Origin: Pyropia yezoensis | Taxonomy: Eukaryota > Rhodophyta > Bangiophyceae > Bangiales > Bangiaceae | Length of the DNA stretch: 64,000 bases | Assembly (NCBI GenBank): GCA_009829735.1 | Contig: CM020619.1 | Span: 27,244,063-27,308,062, forward strand | Direction: 5' to 3' | In this document: one piece after another, positions 1 to 9,899 of the stretch | Position numbering within the stretch: the first letter of the stretch is position 1 | Layout of the letters: every line of letters begins with the position of its first letter | Notes under the pieces: model-generated | The model's database searches: none | The model's input: the letters and a program-made list of their open reading frames with translations, nothing else | What the model was told of the DNA's origin: nothing | Program-made: the position numbers and the translations under genes

Positions 1-996
1 CACGCGGGACAACTTGTCCCGCCTCCGGGGGAGATCCTGCCGTCAACCCAAAGCCGGGTGACGCGGGAGTCCCACCCCCCGGAGCGATCGCGGAGCCCCC
101 GCCGGAAGTCCCGGCAGGCGCTGCACCGTAGGAGGTGTCCTCCATACGCTCATCGAGAGAGTCCGTCTCCACTCCCGGAGTCGCCATGGCTCTCCCCAAG
201 TTGGGGAGAGACGTCCTGGCTATCGCGGCACGAGACCCGCCTCGAGTTGAGGGGGACTCGGATCGTGGGTAAACGGGTGGCCTCCCCAGCGTGGGGTGGC
301 CCCGTGTAAGGTGAAGGAGAAGTGGTGGTGGTGGTGAGGTGTGAACCGAGGAGAGCAAGCTGCCAAGTGGGCAAGCTTGAGGAGAGGGGCGGCCAACGTG
401 ACCGCCTCCACATCCGCGTTACGTACTCAAGGGGGGACAGCAAGTCGCGCCCCCCCCAACGCCGAGACGTGCGTTTACGCACCCCCTCACAGGGCCGACC
501 GGGTCGGTCGGAACTGAGGAGAGGGGAGTGTGGCAGTATTGACCCCCAGGTAGGGGGCAACACGTGCCATGCAAGGGGCGGCAGGCCACTAGCCTGATCC
601 GTTCCTCCCCCTGCATTTGGGTCCATATTCCCTAAGTTCGGGATAGTTAGCTTAGTAGTAAATCCAACTTGGATTTGAGGGTTTTCTGCATTTATCGTCT
701 TGAATTTTCGTGTGGCCCGGTGGGCAGGTGCTGGGGTGGGAGATTCTGAGTGGCGAGATTCTGAGTGGACCCTGGGGGGATAAGGGGAGGGACAGCGGGG
801 CTTGGCCCTGCGTCCCCGTCCCGACCAAGAAACTGTTGGACCACACACCATCTTCTTGTTTGTCCGTGGGGGGATTGCCCCACAACAGGGATAGAGTGTG
901 TGCGACTTGCACTTCTTCCGGTTCCCCCGACACGGGAGGCAGCCCTCGCACACCGCCCCAACTTGGGTACTGTGTGTGCGAGTGGTTTTTGCCACA
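1..996 (+). mobile_element. 3' tail and 3' LTR of an LTR retrotransposon, family A copy 1
   Basis: Positions 1-528 are the internal 3' end of an LTR element that enters from outside the window; 529-996 is its LTR. The assignment rests on close similarity to 13,300-14,342, where the same order occurs: a diverged coding tail, a purine-rich tract ending GAGGAGAGGGGAG, then an LTR starting TGTG. The long minus-strand open frame over this stretch is judged a by-product of high GC, because the similarity between copies follows the plus-strand element and not that frame. The family looks gypsy-like from LTR form and from the pol fragment next to its third LTR at 52.6 kb. It is old: LTR copies differ by roughly a fifth of positions by eye. 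It is broken and incomplete here. Confidence 0.7.
529..996 (+). repeat. LTR, family A copy 1 (468 bp)
   Basis: The repeat begins TGTGGCA and ends TGCCACA, so its tips form a perfect 7-bp inverted repeat as expected of an LTR. It is preceded by a purine-rich tract (AACTGAGGAGAGGGGAG), which marks it as a 3' LTR of a plus-strand element. It aligns over its full length with 13,874-14,342 and over most of its length with 52,643-53,008. Confidence 0.8.
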
Positions 997-2640
997 GGGC
1001 GGCCGGGTGGGTCCGCGCCGGGGCGTGGGCAGCAATGCGGCGATCCAGGCCCACGGACAGGGCCCTGGCGGGCAAAAGGCAACACCCCCACAAGAGCACC
1101 CCGCTCGCGGGCGCGTGGCGCAGTTCCAGTCGGTTCCTCACGGCGGGCCGTCCACGAGAGACCTGCTTGTGTGGCATGGTGAGGAAAAGGAAGGGAACCC
1201 GTCGAAAGGGGCGTTTCCGTAACGTCTGGTCGGTGAGGGGAATTGCCTGGCCAGGGGGAGGGCGAAAGTGTCTCGCACGGCGCTGGGCGGGCGCAGCCTG
1301 CTGGCCCTCTTTGCAGGGAGATGCCCGGCGCCCAATTGCACACACGTGGCGTGCGAGAACCGTGGCACGAGCCGTGAGCGGGTGGGCAACACACACCCCC
1401 CCTGGAAAATAGCTTGCCCAGTGTCCTTCGTCGCCGCCGTGGCGATGCGGGGCCCCACCCGGGGGGGGGGGGGGCACGCAACGCTCGGTGGCTGAGGGGC
1501 CAGCGCGACTTGCTCGCACTGCCCAACGTGCCCAGCGCGCCTGCTACGCGCGGTCAACAGCCGTGCGACAGGCGATGACCTCGCATCAAGCCCGACCGCC
1601 ACGACCGTCGCGTTCGGCGCCCCCACGTGCAGGCCCGCGTTCGTCCACGAAAGTGGGGGGGACTTGGGCGGTTGGGGTCCAGCGCACTGTCCCCGCGTGC
1701 CCCACGTTTGTAAGCGGCGCATGGGCGATTTCGGGTCTGCGTCGCCGGTGTCTCTTCCCCCGCCTCGGCCGACCAGCACCCTCCCTGCCAACCCTCTCCT
1801 TCCCTCTACTTCAACGTCAGTGGCAACACCTCTTCTGGCGGCTTCCGGGGGCCTCTTCCCCGGTGTCTCCCCTTCCCCCTCGCGACTAATACTCCCCCCC
1901 TCCCCCCTCCCGCGCCATTCCGCCCACGAACGCCGCGTTGCTGCTAACCCCTGTGTCTGGGTTTTTCCACCCCTGCCTGGTGGCGGCGCGCTTGCGCTGC
2001 TCGTGTGGTCTCTCTGCGGCGGGGGTCTCCCAATCTGGGGCGGTGGCGGACGCCGCCGCAGCGTTGAAGACGGCTGCAGGCGACTGGCGGCAGACTAATT
2101 TAGCGGGGCGCTACGGCGCGACGCCACCGCACCCCTCCCTCGCCGTGCTACTCAGAGGTCGAGGAAGACGGAAGACCACCGCCGCGCAGGCGTCCCTGCA
2201 AAAAGCCGAGGTCGCAGCGCGGGATACGCGCGCGCGGACCCCTCACCCCTCCTCCTGCCCGCGCTCTCCCCCCCCCCGCCACCCACCCAACCCCAATGTT
2301 CTCCTACGCCCCCGCCATCTCCGCCACTTCGTCCGCCGCTCGCCCCAGACTGGGGCGCGCGGGGCGCCCCGCACGTGGCGGCACCGCCGCCGCCGCCGAC
2401 TGGCACGCCACCTCGTCGTGCTTCTAGACGGAGCCGCGATCCTCCGGCCGGCGGTCGGGGGTGGGGTCGGGCGCCAGCCCCGCTCGGCCCTCGCCATCAT
2501 CGACCCGAGATAGGGACGGGGGGGCGGGAAGAGGCACAGGATCGGCAGGGACCTGGGTTCGGGAGCCGGCAGGGACCGGCGTCGCGGTGGGGGGCACCGC
2601 CACCGCGGCACACAAAGAGCTGGGACGGGCCGCCCCGGCT
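997..2640. other. GC-rich stretch without a recognised gene
   Basis: Long open frames occur on both strands, but they overlap each other, are rich in Arg, Pro and Ala, and show no domain I recognise. This is what random GC-rich DNA gives. The last part (about 2,375 on) opens the Pro/Arg/Gly-rich frame that runs into the minisatellite. Confidence 0.5.
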
Positions 2641-2644
2641 GGCA

Positions 2645-3004
2645 GGGCGCTCGAAAGGACCACCCCCGCGACAGGAGCGGCAGCAGCCGGGGCGCAGGGA
2701 GGGGCCACCCCCGCCACGGGATCATGGGCAGGAGCCGCGTCGGGAGGGGCCAGCCTCGCCACGGGAGCAGCAGCTGTCGGGACGCTGGGGGGGGCTACCC
2801 CCGCCACCGGAGCGGCAGCATCCGGGACGCTGGGAGGGGCCACCCACGTCACGGGGGCCGCACTTGTCGGGGCTCTGGGAGGGGTCGCCTCTTCTACGGG
2901 AGCGGCAACAGCCGGGGCGCTGGGAAGGATTGCCCCCGCCCTACGAGCAGCAGCAGCCGGGGCGCTGGGAGGGGCTCCCCCCGCCGCCTCGCTGCGAATC
3001 CCCT
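2645..3004 (+). repeat. 45-bp minisatellite, about 8 units, in an open frame
   Basis: Eight degenerate 45-bp units follow each other. In the frame open from 2,375 to 3,091 each unit encodes 15 residues of the form GRWEGLPPPPERQQP, with the start of units at about 2,645, 2,690, 2,735, 2,780, 2,825, 2,870, 2,915 and 2,960. Because the unit is a multiple of three, all frames stay open, and this explains the long overlapping frames on both strands here. Whether this Trp/Pro-rich repeat is translated, for example as the N-terminal region of the Myb-like transposon gene downstream, cannot be decided from sequence alone. Confidence 0.7.
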
Positions 3005-4238
3005 CGGGGGGGGAACTGGGGTGCGGACCTGAGCCCTCCTCGGAGGGACCGCTGGGAGCGGGGCAGAGAAGGCCACTGGGAGCAGAACTGAGCGGCGGCG
3101 GACGGGCAACCGAGGTAGGGATCAGGGCCGCGGCCGCCGACTCTTTCGCCACCACGCAGGGACGGCCGGCAGGAGACAGGTCAGCGGCGGGGCCCCAACC
3201 AGCTTTACGCGGACGCGCCTGCCCACCGGGGGTACCCCCCCGGGTTTGGCACGTCGACGACCAGACGCGTCGGCACTGGGTACTCGCTGCCGAGGCCGCT
3301 GCAGCTGCAGCCGCACGAGAGCGGGCGCGCATCCTCGCCGCCGAGCGAGCCGAAGCCGGGGTCGCGGCAGCCTGCGTCGCCGCGGATGCCGAGTCCGCGG
3401 GAGAGTCGTGGGCGCCGGAAGCGGAAGAGGTCGCCCTCGCCTGCAGGTGGCCGCTCCAGGGCGCGGCTCAGCCGGTCGCGTACGCCCTAACCGACAGCAC
3501 CAACACGACCTCGTCGGAACGCGACGGCGCGGACGACACTTGGTGGACCCGCCTTGGCACCGCCAGCCCCGAAGCCGCAGCTGGCGCACGCGGTGCCGGC
3601 CGCGACCTCGGCGACCCTCCCGTCGGTCCCGACTGCGCAGCAGCCAGCCCACCCCCGGGGGCGGTAACAGTGGGCACTGGTGACGACGCCAATGGAAACG
3701 CCGTTGGTGCCGCAGCCGCCGCCCCCGCCGTCACAGCCCCCCCACCTCTGGTAGGCACCGCAGGTGGCGCCCCCTATCTCCCTCTTATCTCCCCCGACCG
3801 TGAGGAAAGTGCTCCAAGCGCGGGCGCCACCCCCTCTCTTTAACCCGTCGCCTGTGGGGCAGGCAGCGACGCATCCACCAGGATGGTCTCTAGTGCCGCC
3901 ACCCTGGTGGCCGCAGCCGCACGCGCCGCAGCAGCACCAGACGCCGTCCCTCCGCCTCCGCCGCCCCCGCTGAACCAGCTGCCGCCGCCGCCGCCGACGC
4001 CGCCGCCGCCGCCACCGCCGCCACCGCCGCCAACGCCGCCCGCGCCTCCGCCACCCCCGAGCCACTGCTGACGAGCGGGGCGGCGTCGGCGCAACCGGAG
4101 TTGCCTGGAGATGGCCGGGCGCAGGACGGGTCGGATGCCGTTCAGGCGGCGTTGTCGCGGAAGGCTGCGCGCATGACCACGGCGCGCGCTGCGGGACATG
4201 CGGCGGGGGCCTGATCCGTGTTGGCACGCGCGGCCGGA
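3005..4238 (+). other. Low-complexity Ala/Pro/Arg coding-like stretch upstream of the Myb-like gene
   Basis: This stretch has high GC, with a poly-Ala-rich patch around 3,290-3,420 and a poly-Pro patch (CCG repeats) at about 3,950-4,060. Frames with protein-like composition shift between the three plus frames, as expected of a decayed N-terminal region of the gene that follows. No domain is recognised. Confidence 0.35.
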
Positions 4239-5681
4239 ATGGCCGAGGCAGGTGGGGCGCCCGCCGCTGCCACGCGAGCTGGTGCGGCTCGCCCTCTGCC
4301 CGCCGCTTTTTGGATGCCACCAGTTGCGGCGCAGCGCAAGAAGCGGTGGACTGACGCAGGGCGGGGCAAGTCGTGGACGCGCGCCGAGCGCGTCGCCCTA
4401 TGCAATGCCGTTTGCAAGGCGACCCCTACTGGCATCCTGGCGGCGACCCAAGGCAAGAGGAAGTACTGGGGGGGGATGCTGACGGCTATGGCCGAGCAGA
4501 CGCCCAAAAAACTGACGGCTAGCCAGCTGGATGAGCGGTAGGGGTAGCGCGCGTGGGGCGCGCTCCACGCCGAGTTCACGCGCAACATCAGCCCCGACTG
4601 CCAGCGGCTGGCCCATCTGTACCACGTCGCGTCCTCAACTGCGACGGGGAGCCGGAACGAAGAGGGCATCCTGCGCTCGGCGCGGTCTCTCTTCTCTGCG
4701 GCCGCCATGTACGCAGTTGAGCACACGAACGCGGTCGAGGACGTCCGGCGCGCGGCGCAGGGGAGGTCGACACCCAAGCGGCGGGCCCGGCGCGTGCCCG
4801 ACAACTGGGTGCCATGCTGGAAGGAGCTGCGCATGCTGGACGAGTACAGCGGCCCTGCCGCCAACCCCGAAGTGGAGGGCGCTTACGCGCGTGGCTTTTA
4901 GTCGGACGAGGAGCACAGCGACGAGGAGTCCGGCAATGAGGAGGGCAGCACTGACGCGCCTGCGAGGGATGGGGATCGCCGTGGCGCACGTGGTCGAGGC
5001 GCGGCAGTGGTGGCCCGCCTCCCCATGGGTCCCAAGGCCCTGAAGCGTTGCCTGGGCAAGGAGAAGGCCGACGCGTCCTCGCTTGCCTCGTGCGACAAGT
5101 CTTTGAGGGTGGTTGCGCTGACTTTTGCGCGGCGGAACGAGCTGAGTAAGCCATTTCACAAGCTGCAGCAGCAGCGCATGGCGATAGACTTCTTCAACCG
5201 CATCGAAAAGCGGGACACGCCCGAGGGCGTTGCCTTTCACGCACGCATGCTGTCCAGCATGGCGGACGTTGGCCGCGGGGCCACCGATTCAAGCGGTGCG
5301 CCACATGCTGACGACGCGGCACGCGGCTCTCCTGCGGCTGGCGGCGGCGCGTCGCCCATCGGCGAGGGCGCTGCAGCAGCCGACGCGGACGAAGGCGACA
5401 CTGACGTGGACAAGATCGCCCCTGTGCGAGCACCCCAGGTGGGCGGCGGCCGGGGGGCACACTCTGCTGCCAACCAGGCGCGCTCAGTCAGATCCATGGA
5501 GACCAAGCTCGCGCGGGCGAGCGACGTGCTGCGCGCCGCCGCGTCTGTGGGCCTTACTGTTCCTCCGACTGCTGACCGGATGGACCGTGATAGCAGCAGC
5601 CATAGCGACCTGGACGAAGAAGAGGAGGAGAGCCAGAGGACAAACCACCACCCCGAGGGCCCATTGACTTCAAGGACCTGA
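4239..5681 (+). pseudogene. Myb/SANT-like DNA-binding protein of a Harbinger transposon (decayed)
   Basis: One plus frame of 481 codons, from the ATG at 4,239 to the TGA at 5,681, reads as a single protein interrupted by three stops (4,539, 4,545 and 4,899). Residues about 28-100 form a Myb/SANT-like region: RKKRWTDAGRGKSWTRAERV, then a conserved Trp-containing segment (KRKYWGGML) and, after the first stops, RAWGALHAEF. The middle carries an acidic stretch (SDEEHSDEESGNEEG) and the C-terminal part a helix-like segment (ELSKPFHKLQQQRMAIDFF) followed by an acidic, Ser-rich end. The order SANT domain, acidic linker, C-terminal helix is usual for Harbinger ORF1 proteins. Protein-like sequence continues in the same frame upstream of the chosen ATG, so the original start may lie further left. 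The pairing with the transposase downstream supports the call. Confidence 0.7.
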
Positions 5682-7222
5682 GAAGCTGCGCCGGTGCGCG
5701 TGCACCGGCCCCCTTTCTGTTGTACCTGCCGATAGGGACCACCAAGACCATGTCCACGCCTTTATCTGTTTCTTTCTTTGTTCTTGCTTGTTTGTAGCTT
5801 TGTAGCTTTGTAGTTGCCCCTGCATAGCGTCGAACGCGCGCCTGTGCGCCTGGAAGCTTGTTGCCCCCACCAAGCTGGTCGCCGGGGGGCGCATGTCTCC
5901 AAAGCGCCGCACGCACGCCTGTGCACCTGGACATGCTTTTCCCCCCACCTGGTTGGTCGCGGGAGGGAGCATGTGCATCCTGTTCCTTTTTTTCCCCGAG
6001 TTGGTCGCGGGTTTTTTTTTTTTTCTCACTAGACACCCTCGCCTGGGTCACGCTCGACTCCGCCCCGCCCTTCTATCCTCTACCGACACACGTAGCCCCC
6101 TCACGATCCTATATCGGCGACGGACCACACTTGCCTGTCCTTTTTCCAGAGCCAGACAGACTGCCTTGACAGCACCCAGGACTTTTGAGAACATGACGGG
6201 AGGGTCTGTGGCAGAGAACCGCACAACAACCGTCCCCCCTTCCCTTCCTAGGTCCGCTCCGCAAGCTTTTCCACCCTCCCCGCGGACTCAGCATGCCTCT
6301 CCACCGCCCACCCGCCGAAGCCCGCGGGGATAGAGCGGGAGCGGGGCGGTGGTCGTCCGGGCCCCTTTTGCCACTGGCATGATGCCGCGCTCCCTTCAGC
6401 CGGCCGCAAAGCCCCTGCGAGCAGCTTTTGGCCGTCTGTGTGTCCGACTTTGCGGTGTGGGACACCCGATGCCTTGGCAACACGGAAGACGTCGGCGGAG
6501 GGGTGTTGTTTTGTATGACACCAGCTTTGGAAAAACAAGAAAAGCAAGCACGGCATTTACTCACTGTCCTCCCCCGCGGACCCATGGCGGTGCGCCCACA
6601 CATGTGCAGTCAAAACCTGTCGCAGGCGAGCGTGGCCTTCAGGGTTGGTGGCCCGGGCCCACCCCGCAATCGCCCGCAACATACGGCATGGGCAGGGTTG
6701 ACCGCCTGCCCGCCAGGGGAAAGAGGCGGGGCCCCACCAGCAGGGGCTAAGCCGGCAGGCCCACCAGGCCCACCAGGCCCGCCACTCCCGCCGCCACGAT
6801 CTTCCTTGCCCTCTCCACTCTCACCACTACCCTCACCTCCGCCCTCGCCTCCGCCATCGCCGCCGTCGCCGCCGTCACCATCGCGGACGCCACCGCCACC
6901 ACCAACACCACCACCGTCTTAGCTACCACCGCCGCCCCCGTCTTCACCGTCTTTGCCTCCGCCGCCGCCACTGCCGTCGCCGTAACCATCATCGTCGCCA
7001 TCGCCGTCATCGTCGCCACCGCTGTCGCCGTCACCGCCACCAGCCCCTCCACAGTCGGCGTCGCCACCGCCGTCACCAGCACTCCCCAGTGCCACTCCCT
7101 GAACCCCCCCCCCCTGCGTACCCAGGGCGCGAGCGAGACACATAGCCGTCTCTACGCAACTCCGTGATCATGATGTGCTTAATAGTGATCGCCTTGGCCG
7201 TGCAAATGAAAGTGGCGAGAGA
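5682..7222. other. Spacer between the two Harbinger genes with simple sequence
   Basis: There is no convincing gene. The stretch has polypyrimidine runs (a run of T at about 6,011-6,024) and a trinucleotide-like array of GCC, ACC and CGT units at about 6,780-7,070. The array keeps long Ala/Thr/Val or Pro/Ser frames open on both strands; I treat these as artefacts of the repeat. Confidence 0.6.
6780..7070. repeat. Degenerate trinucleotide array (GCC/ACC/CGT)
   Basis: Nearly 300 bp of interrupted three-base units, mainly CGCCGCC, CACCACC and CGTCGCC, lie between the transposon genes. Confidence 0.7.
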
Positions 7223-8281
7223 TCAGGCACAAGCGGGGTGCAAGGCAACATGAATGCGTGAAGTGAGTACAGCACAAAGACGCTCGACGTAAATCCGCAT
7301 CCCCTCCTGAACTTGATTGAAGGCCTTCCCATGGGTAGTGACGGGCGTGGCATGTGGGGCCACAAAGATCGAGTACCGCGGGTAGATGCCGCCTACCAGA
7401 TAGTGCGGCTTGCTCATCTCCTCCCCGTTTACGGTGTACGTCAATCCCGGGGGGGGCAAATCCCCCTGGGTGACCTTCACCATGAACGGGCTGTGCGACA
7501 GCTCGTTGATGTCGTTCTTGCTCTCAAGCGAGCCGGCAAACAAATACCAGACCCTCGGGTCCTCGTCCCAAATCGTCTCCAGCACATTGTTGGGGGTCCT
7601 GTGCCTGCCCTTGTACATTACTGCATGCGCGGTGGGGCAGTTGGTCCACGCCCAGTGGCTGCCGTCCAGGCTGCCACTGCACCCAGGCAGGCTTCGCTGT
7701 GTGTTGTGCGCCATGATGCGTTGCATGTCCTCGTGGGTCGGGGCGCGCAAATGAAAGCCCTGGAACGTGTGCAAAATTAAGCTCACGAGGCGCTTCGTAG
7801 CCTCGTAGATGGTCGACTTGGACAGCCGCACGTACTCGTCCACCGAGTCGGGGGACTCCCCATACGCCGAATCTCGGAAGGCCGTGACCAGCGTCTAGAG
7901 CGGGTGTGCCTGCGGGCGACCCGTGGCGTTGTGACGTCGGGCGCACCATTCCAGGTCGTTGACGTCGTGATAAATGCGCATGAAGGGGGTGCATTGCACT
8001 CGAGAGCGGCGCTCAAAGTCTAGCTCGTCGTAGACCGGCGGCAAGTTGTTCACGCCGGAGTAGTTCTTTTGCATTCTCCGCACGGCTGTCTCAAAGTCAC
8101 GTTGCTTTTTTGGCCGCCGACCTTGTACAGAGCTCCGCCGGCGCTTTGGTCCCTTCCGTCCGCGGCGCCGGCGCCACATGCACAGGACCGTGAGATGGTG
8201 CTGCACCATCAGCGCCAGTGCGGCATCATGGTCGAAGGCCGCGTCGTCATTGGCTTATTCGTCGTCAGCGAGCAGGTCCAT
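7223..8281 (-). pseudogene. PIF/Harbinger-type DDE transposase (decayed)
   Basis: The minus frame from the ATG at 8,281 to the stop at 7,223 has about 353 codons with two internal stops, one near codon 9 and one at 7,895-7,897. It starts with a basic region (WRRRRGRKGPKRRRSS). A helix-turn-helix-like segment follows (DEYVRLSKSTIYEATKRL), and then the nuclease core of the plant transposon protein/DDE_Tnp_4 family: GSLDGSHWAWTNCPTAH with the first catalytic Asp, SKNDINELSHSPF, HYLVGGIYPRY and a C-terminal VERLCAVLTSR with the Glu. In relatives the third motif reads DGIYP; here the Asp is Gly (GGC), so the catalytic set is incomplete even apart from the stops. It lies convergent to the Myb-like gene, about 1.5 kb away. 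Confidence 0.85.
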
Positions 8282-8630
8282 ATCTGCTGCGGGAGGGTGA
8301 GGGTGGGAGGATTCAAGATGGACTTGCAAGAACGAGTACATGGGGACAATGGGGGAGGAGGTGACTGACCACGTGGACAGTCTCATCCAAAAATAAATAG
8401 AAACAGGAGAGAGCGTCAGCTGGTGATTCGCCAAGGGTCAGTGCGGAGATATGCCGCACGCACTTCCTACCCCCGCACAGATGTTCTCGCCATCTGCATA
8501 CCGCTAAATGTCTGCCCGCTCCCTCCTCTCTTCCCTCGCACACTTTCGCACGCACGCGACGAGCACGTACCAGCTGTGCCCAATTGCGGCGAGGGCAGGG
8601 GCTTCCCGTTTGCAGCTAACAGGTCGCGCG

Positions 8631-8804
8631 CCGCGGCGCTGGTCAGCGCGCCGCGGTGGCAAGTACCTCTTCGTGGGCGCGCGGGGTGGTGGCGGTGGGC
8701 AGCACCGCGGCGCTGGCGAGTGCGCCGCGGTCGTGAGGGCCTTGTTGTCGCGTCACAATGTGGTCAATTTTGGCAGAGCCGCGGCGCTTGTCACCGCGCC
8801 GCGG
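8631..8804. repeat. Three 26-bp hairpin units with exact 74-bp spacing
   Basis: The unit is CCGCGGCGC, 8 variable bases, GCGCCGCGG: a perfect 9-bp stem with an 8-nt loop. Copies lie at 8,631-8,656, 8,705-8,730 and 8,779-8,804. Stems are identical in all three while loops and the 48-bp spacers differ, so it is the inverted repeat rather than the surrounding DNA that has been kept. Each arm contains a CCGCGG site. The array lies about 350 bp outside the transposase start and may be part of a transposon end. Confidence 0.8.
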
Positions 8805-9400
8805 TCGTGGTCAATGTCTAAAACAGAGGGAAGAAAGAACAGTGGCGCAATTGACTGTTTGCCACCAGGCAGGGGGCGGATGGGAAAGAACATGAGGAGA
8901 GAGAAAGAGAGAGAAGCAGACGTCAAACGGTCCGACAGGGACAAAAAGAATGGAAAAAACGAACTGAGCCAAAGTCAGCGTCAGCACCGTCTTGTCGTAG
9001 CGCGACCGCTTAAGCCCCACACGGCGGGACGAAGGTGCTGCCGGTGTCGCAAGGACGCCGGCAGTGACGGTAGCAGCGACGGTGGCGGCGATGTTGGCCG
9101 TGACGGTCGCGACGGGGGCGAGCACGACGGCGAGCACGACGGCGAGCACGACGCCCGACGCGACACGCACACACATACCCCTCCCCCCTCCCACCCACTC
9201 CCAGCGCGTACCGAAACGTTGCGACCTGAGCTGCGCCCGCGAATGCCGTGGCGCCTGGCACGTGTGTCGCCCGGGAACGTCGACCCCAGATTTGACCCCG
9301 GCGAAACCACCCGGCCAACATACAGCCGGTGGTGCCACCCCGCTCAACAGGCCACCTATCGGGCAATTGGAGCCCGCCTTTGTGCACCCGCCCCCGCCCC
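8805..9400. other. No recognised gene; short GAC-rich repeat inside
   Basis: The stretch holds three copies of a 12-bp unit GAGCACGACGGC at about 9,119-9,154 in a GAC-rich patch. Open frames overlap on both strands and have no recognised domain. Confidence 0.5.
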
Positions 9401-9419
9401 CTTTTTCGGCCCCACCCCC

Positions 9420-9885
9420 GAAATGTGCCTCAGACGGGGCGCGACACTCCGTTGGCACCGATCCACGTGTCGTCGTTGCCGCCCCATTCCCCACAGCCGT
9501 CGAGTCCACCCCGCCCCCTTGATATAGCGCCCATAACGGGACGCGACACTCGATCTGCTGGACGGATGCCGAGAATCGTGGTTGCCGCCCCCCTACCCAC
9601 CGCCGCCGTCTCGCCCCCCCCCCCCCCAGAGTGCGTCCCAGACGGGGCGCCACACTTCATTTGCTTAACCGATGCCCAGCATCGTCGTTGCCGCCCCCTT
9701 CGGCACCGCCGGCGTGTCCCCCCCCCCCCTGCAGAGTGCGCCCCAGACGAGGCGCGACACTCGAATTGCTGGACCTGCGCCATGCAGCGACACTGCCGCC
9801 CCCCCTCCTTCCCCCACCGTGGCAGTGTCGGCACCGCCCCCAAGTAGCGCCAGAACGCGGCCCAGACGGGGCGCGTCGCCGGGTC
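9420..9885. repeat. Tandem array of about 105-bp units, 4-5 copies
   Basis: Units share the core CCAGACGGGGCGCGACACTC, then a stretch like GCTGGACCGATGCC, CATCGTCGTTGCCGCCCCC and a C-run. Cores lie near 9,430, 9,533, 9,641, 9,745 and 9,862. Units differ by point changes and C-run length, so the array is not recent. It accounts for the open frames over this stretch on both strands. Confidence 0.75.
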
Positions 9886-9899
9886 ATCCCGCGAGCGAA

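Larger units (their letters stand above)
4239..8281. mobile_element. PIF/Harbinger-like DNA transposon remnant (two convergent genes)
   Basis: Two genes typical of this superfamily lie tail to tail: a Myb/SANT-like DNA-binding protein on plus (4,239-5,681) and a DDE transposase on minus (8,281-7,223). About 1.5 kb between them holds no gene, only simple GCC/ACC-rich sequence. In the known family the two proteins act together, the Myb-like protein helping to bring the nuclease to the transposon ends. I could not find terminal inverted repeats or a 3-bp target duplication, so the outer limits given are only those of the genes. Both genes carry in-frame stops, and the transposase has lost an acidic residue, so the copy should be inactive. 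Confidence 0.75.

Noticed and set aside
150-1526. A 458-codon minus-strand open frame
   Set aside because: It crosses the family A LTR, whose plus-strand structure is supported by two other copies, and its composition is what GC-rich DNA gives by chance.
2461-3843. A 460-codon plus frame rich in Ala, Gly and Thr
   Set aside because: It is largely produced by the 45-bp repeat, whose unit is a multiple of three and keeps every frame open.
8631-8804. CRISPR array from regularly spaced palindromes
   Set aside because: There are only three units, no cas genes, and the window is eukaryotic.
9119-9154. Functional coding repeat of GAC units
   Set aside because: Only three short units in a GAC-rich patch; simple sequence is enough to explain it.
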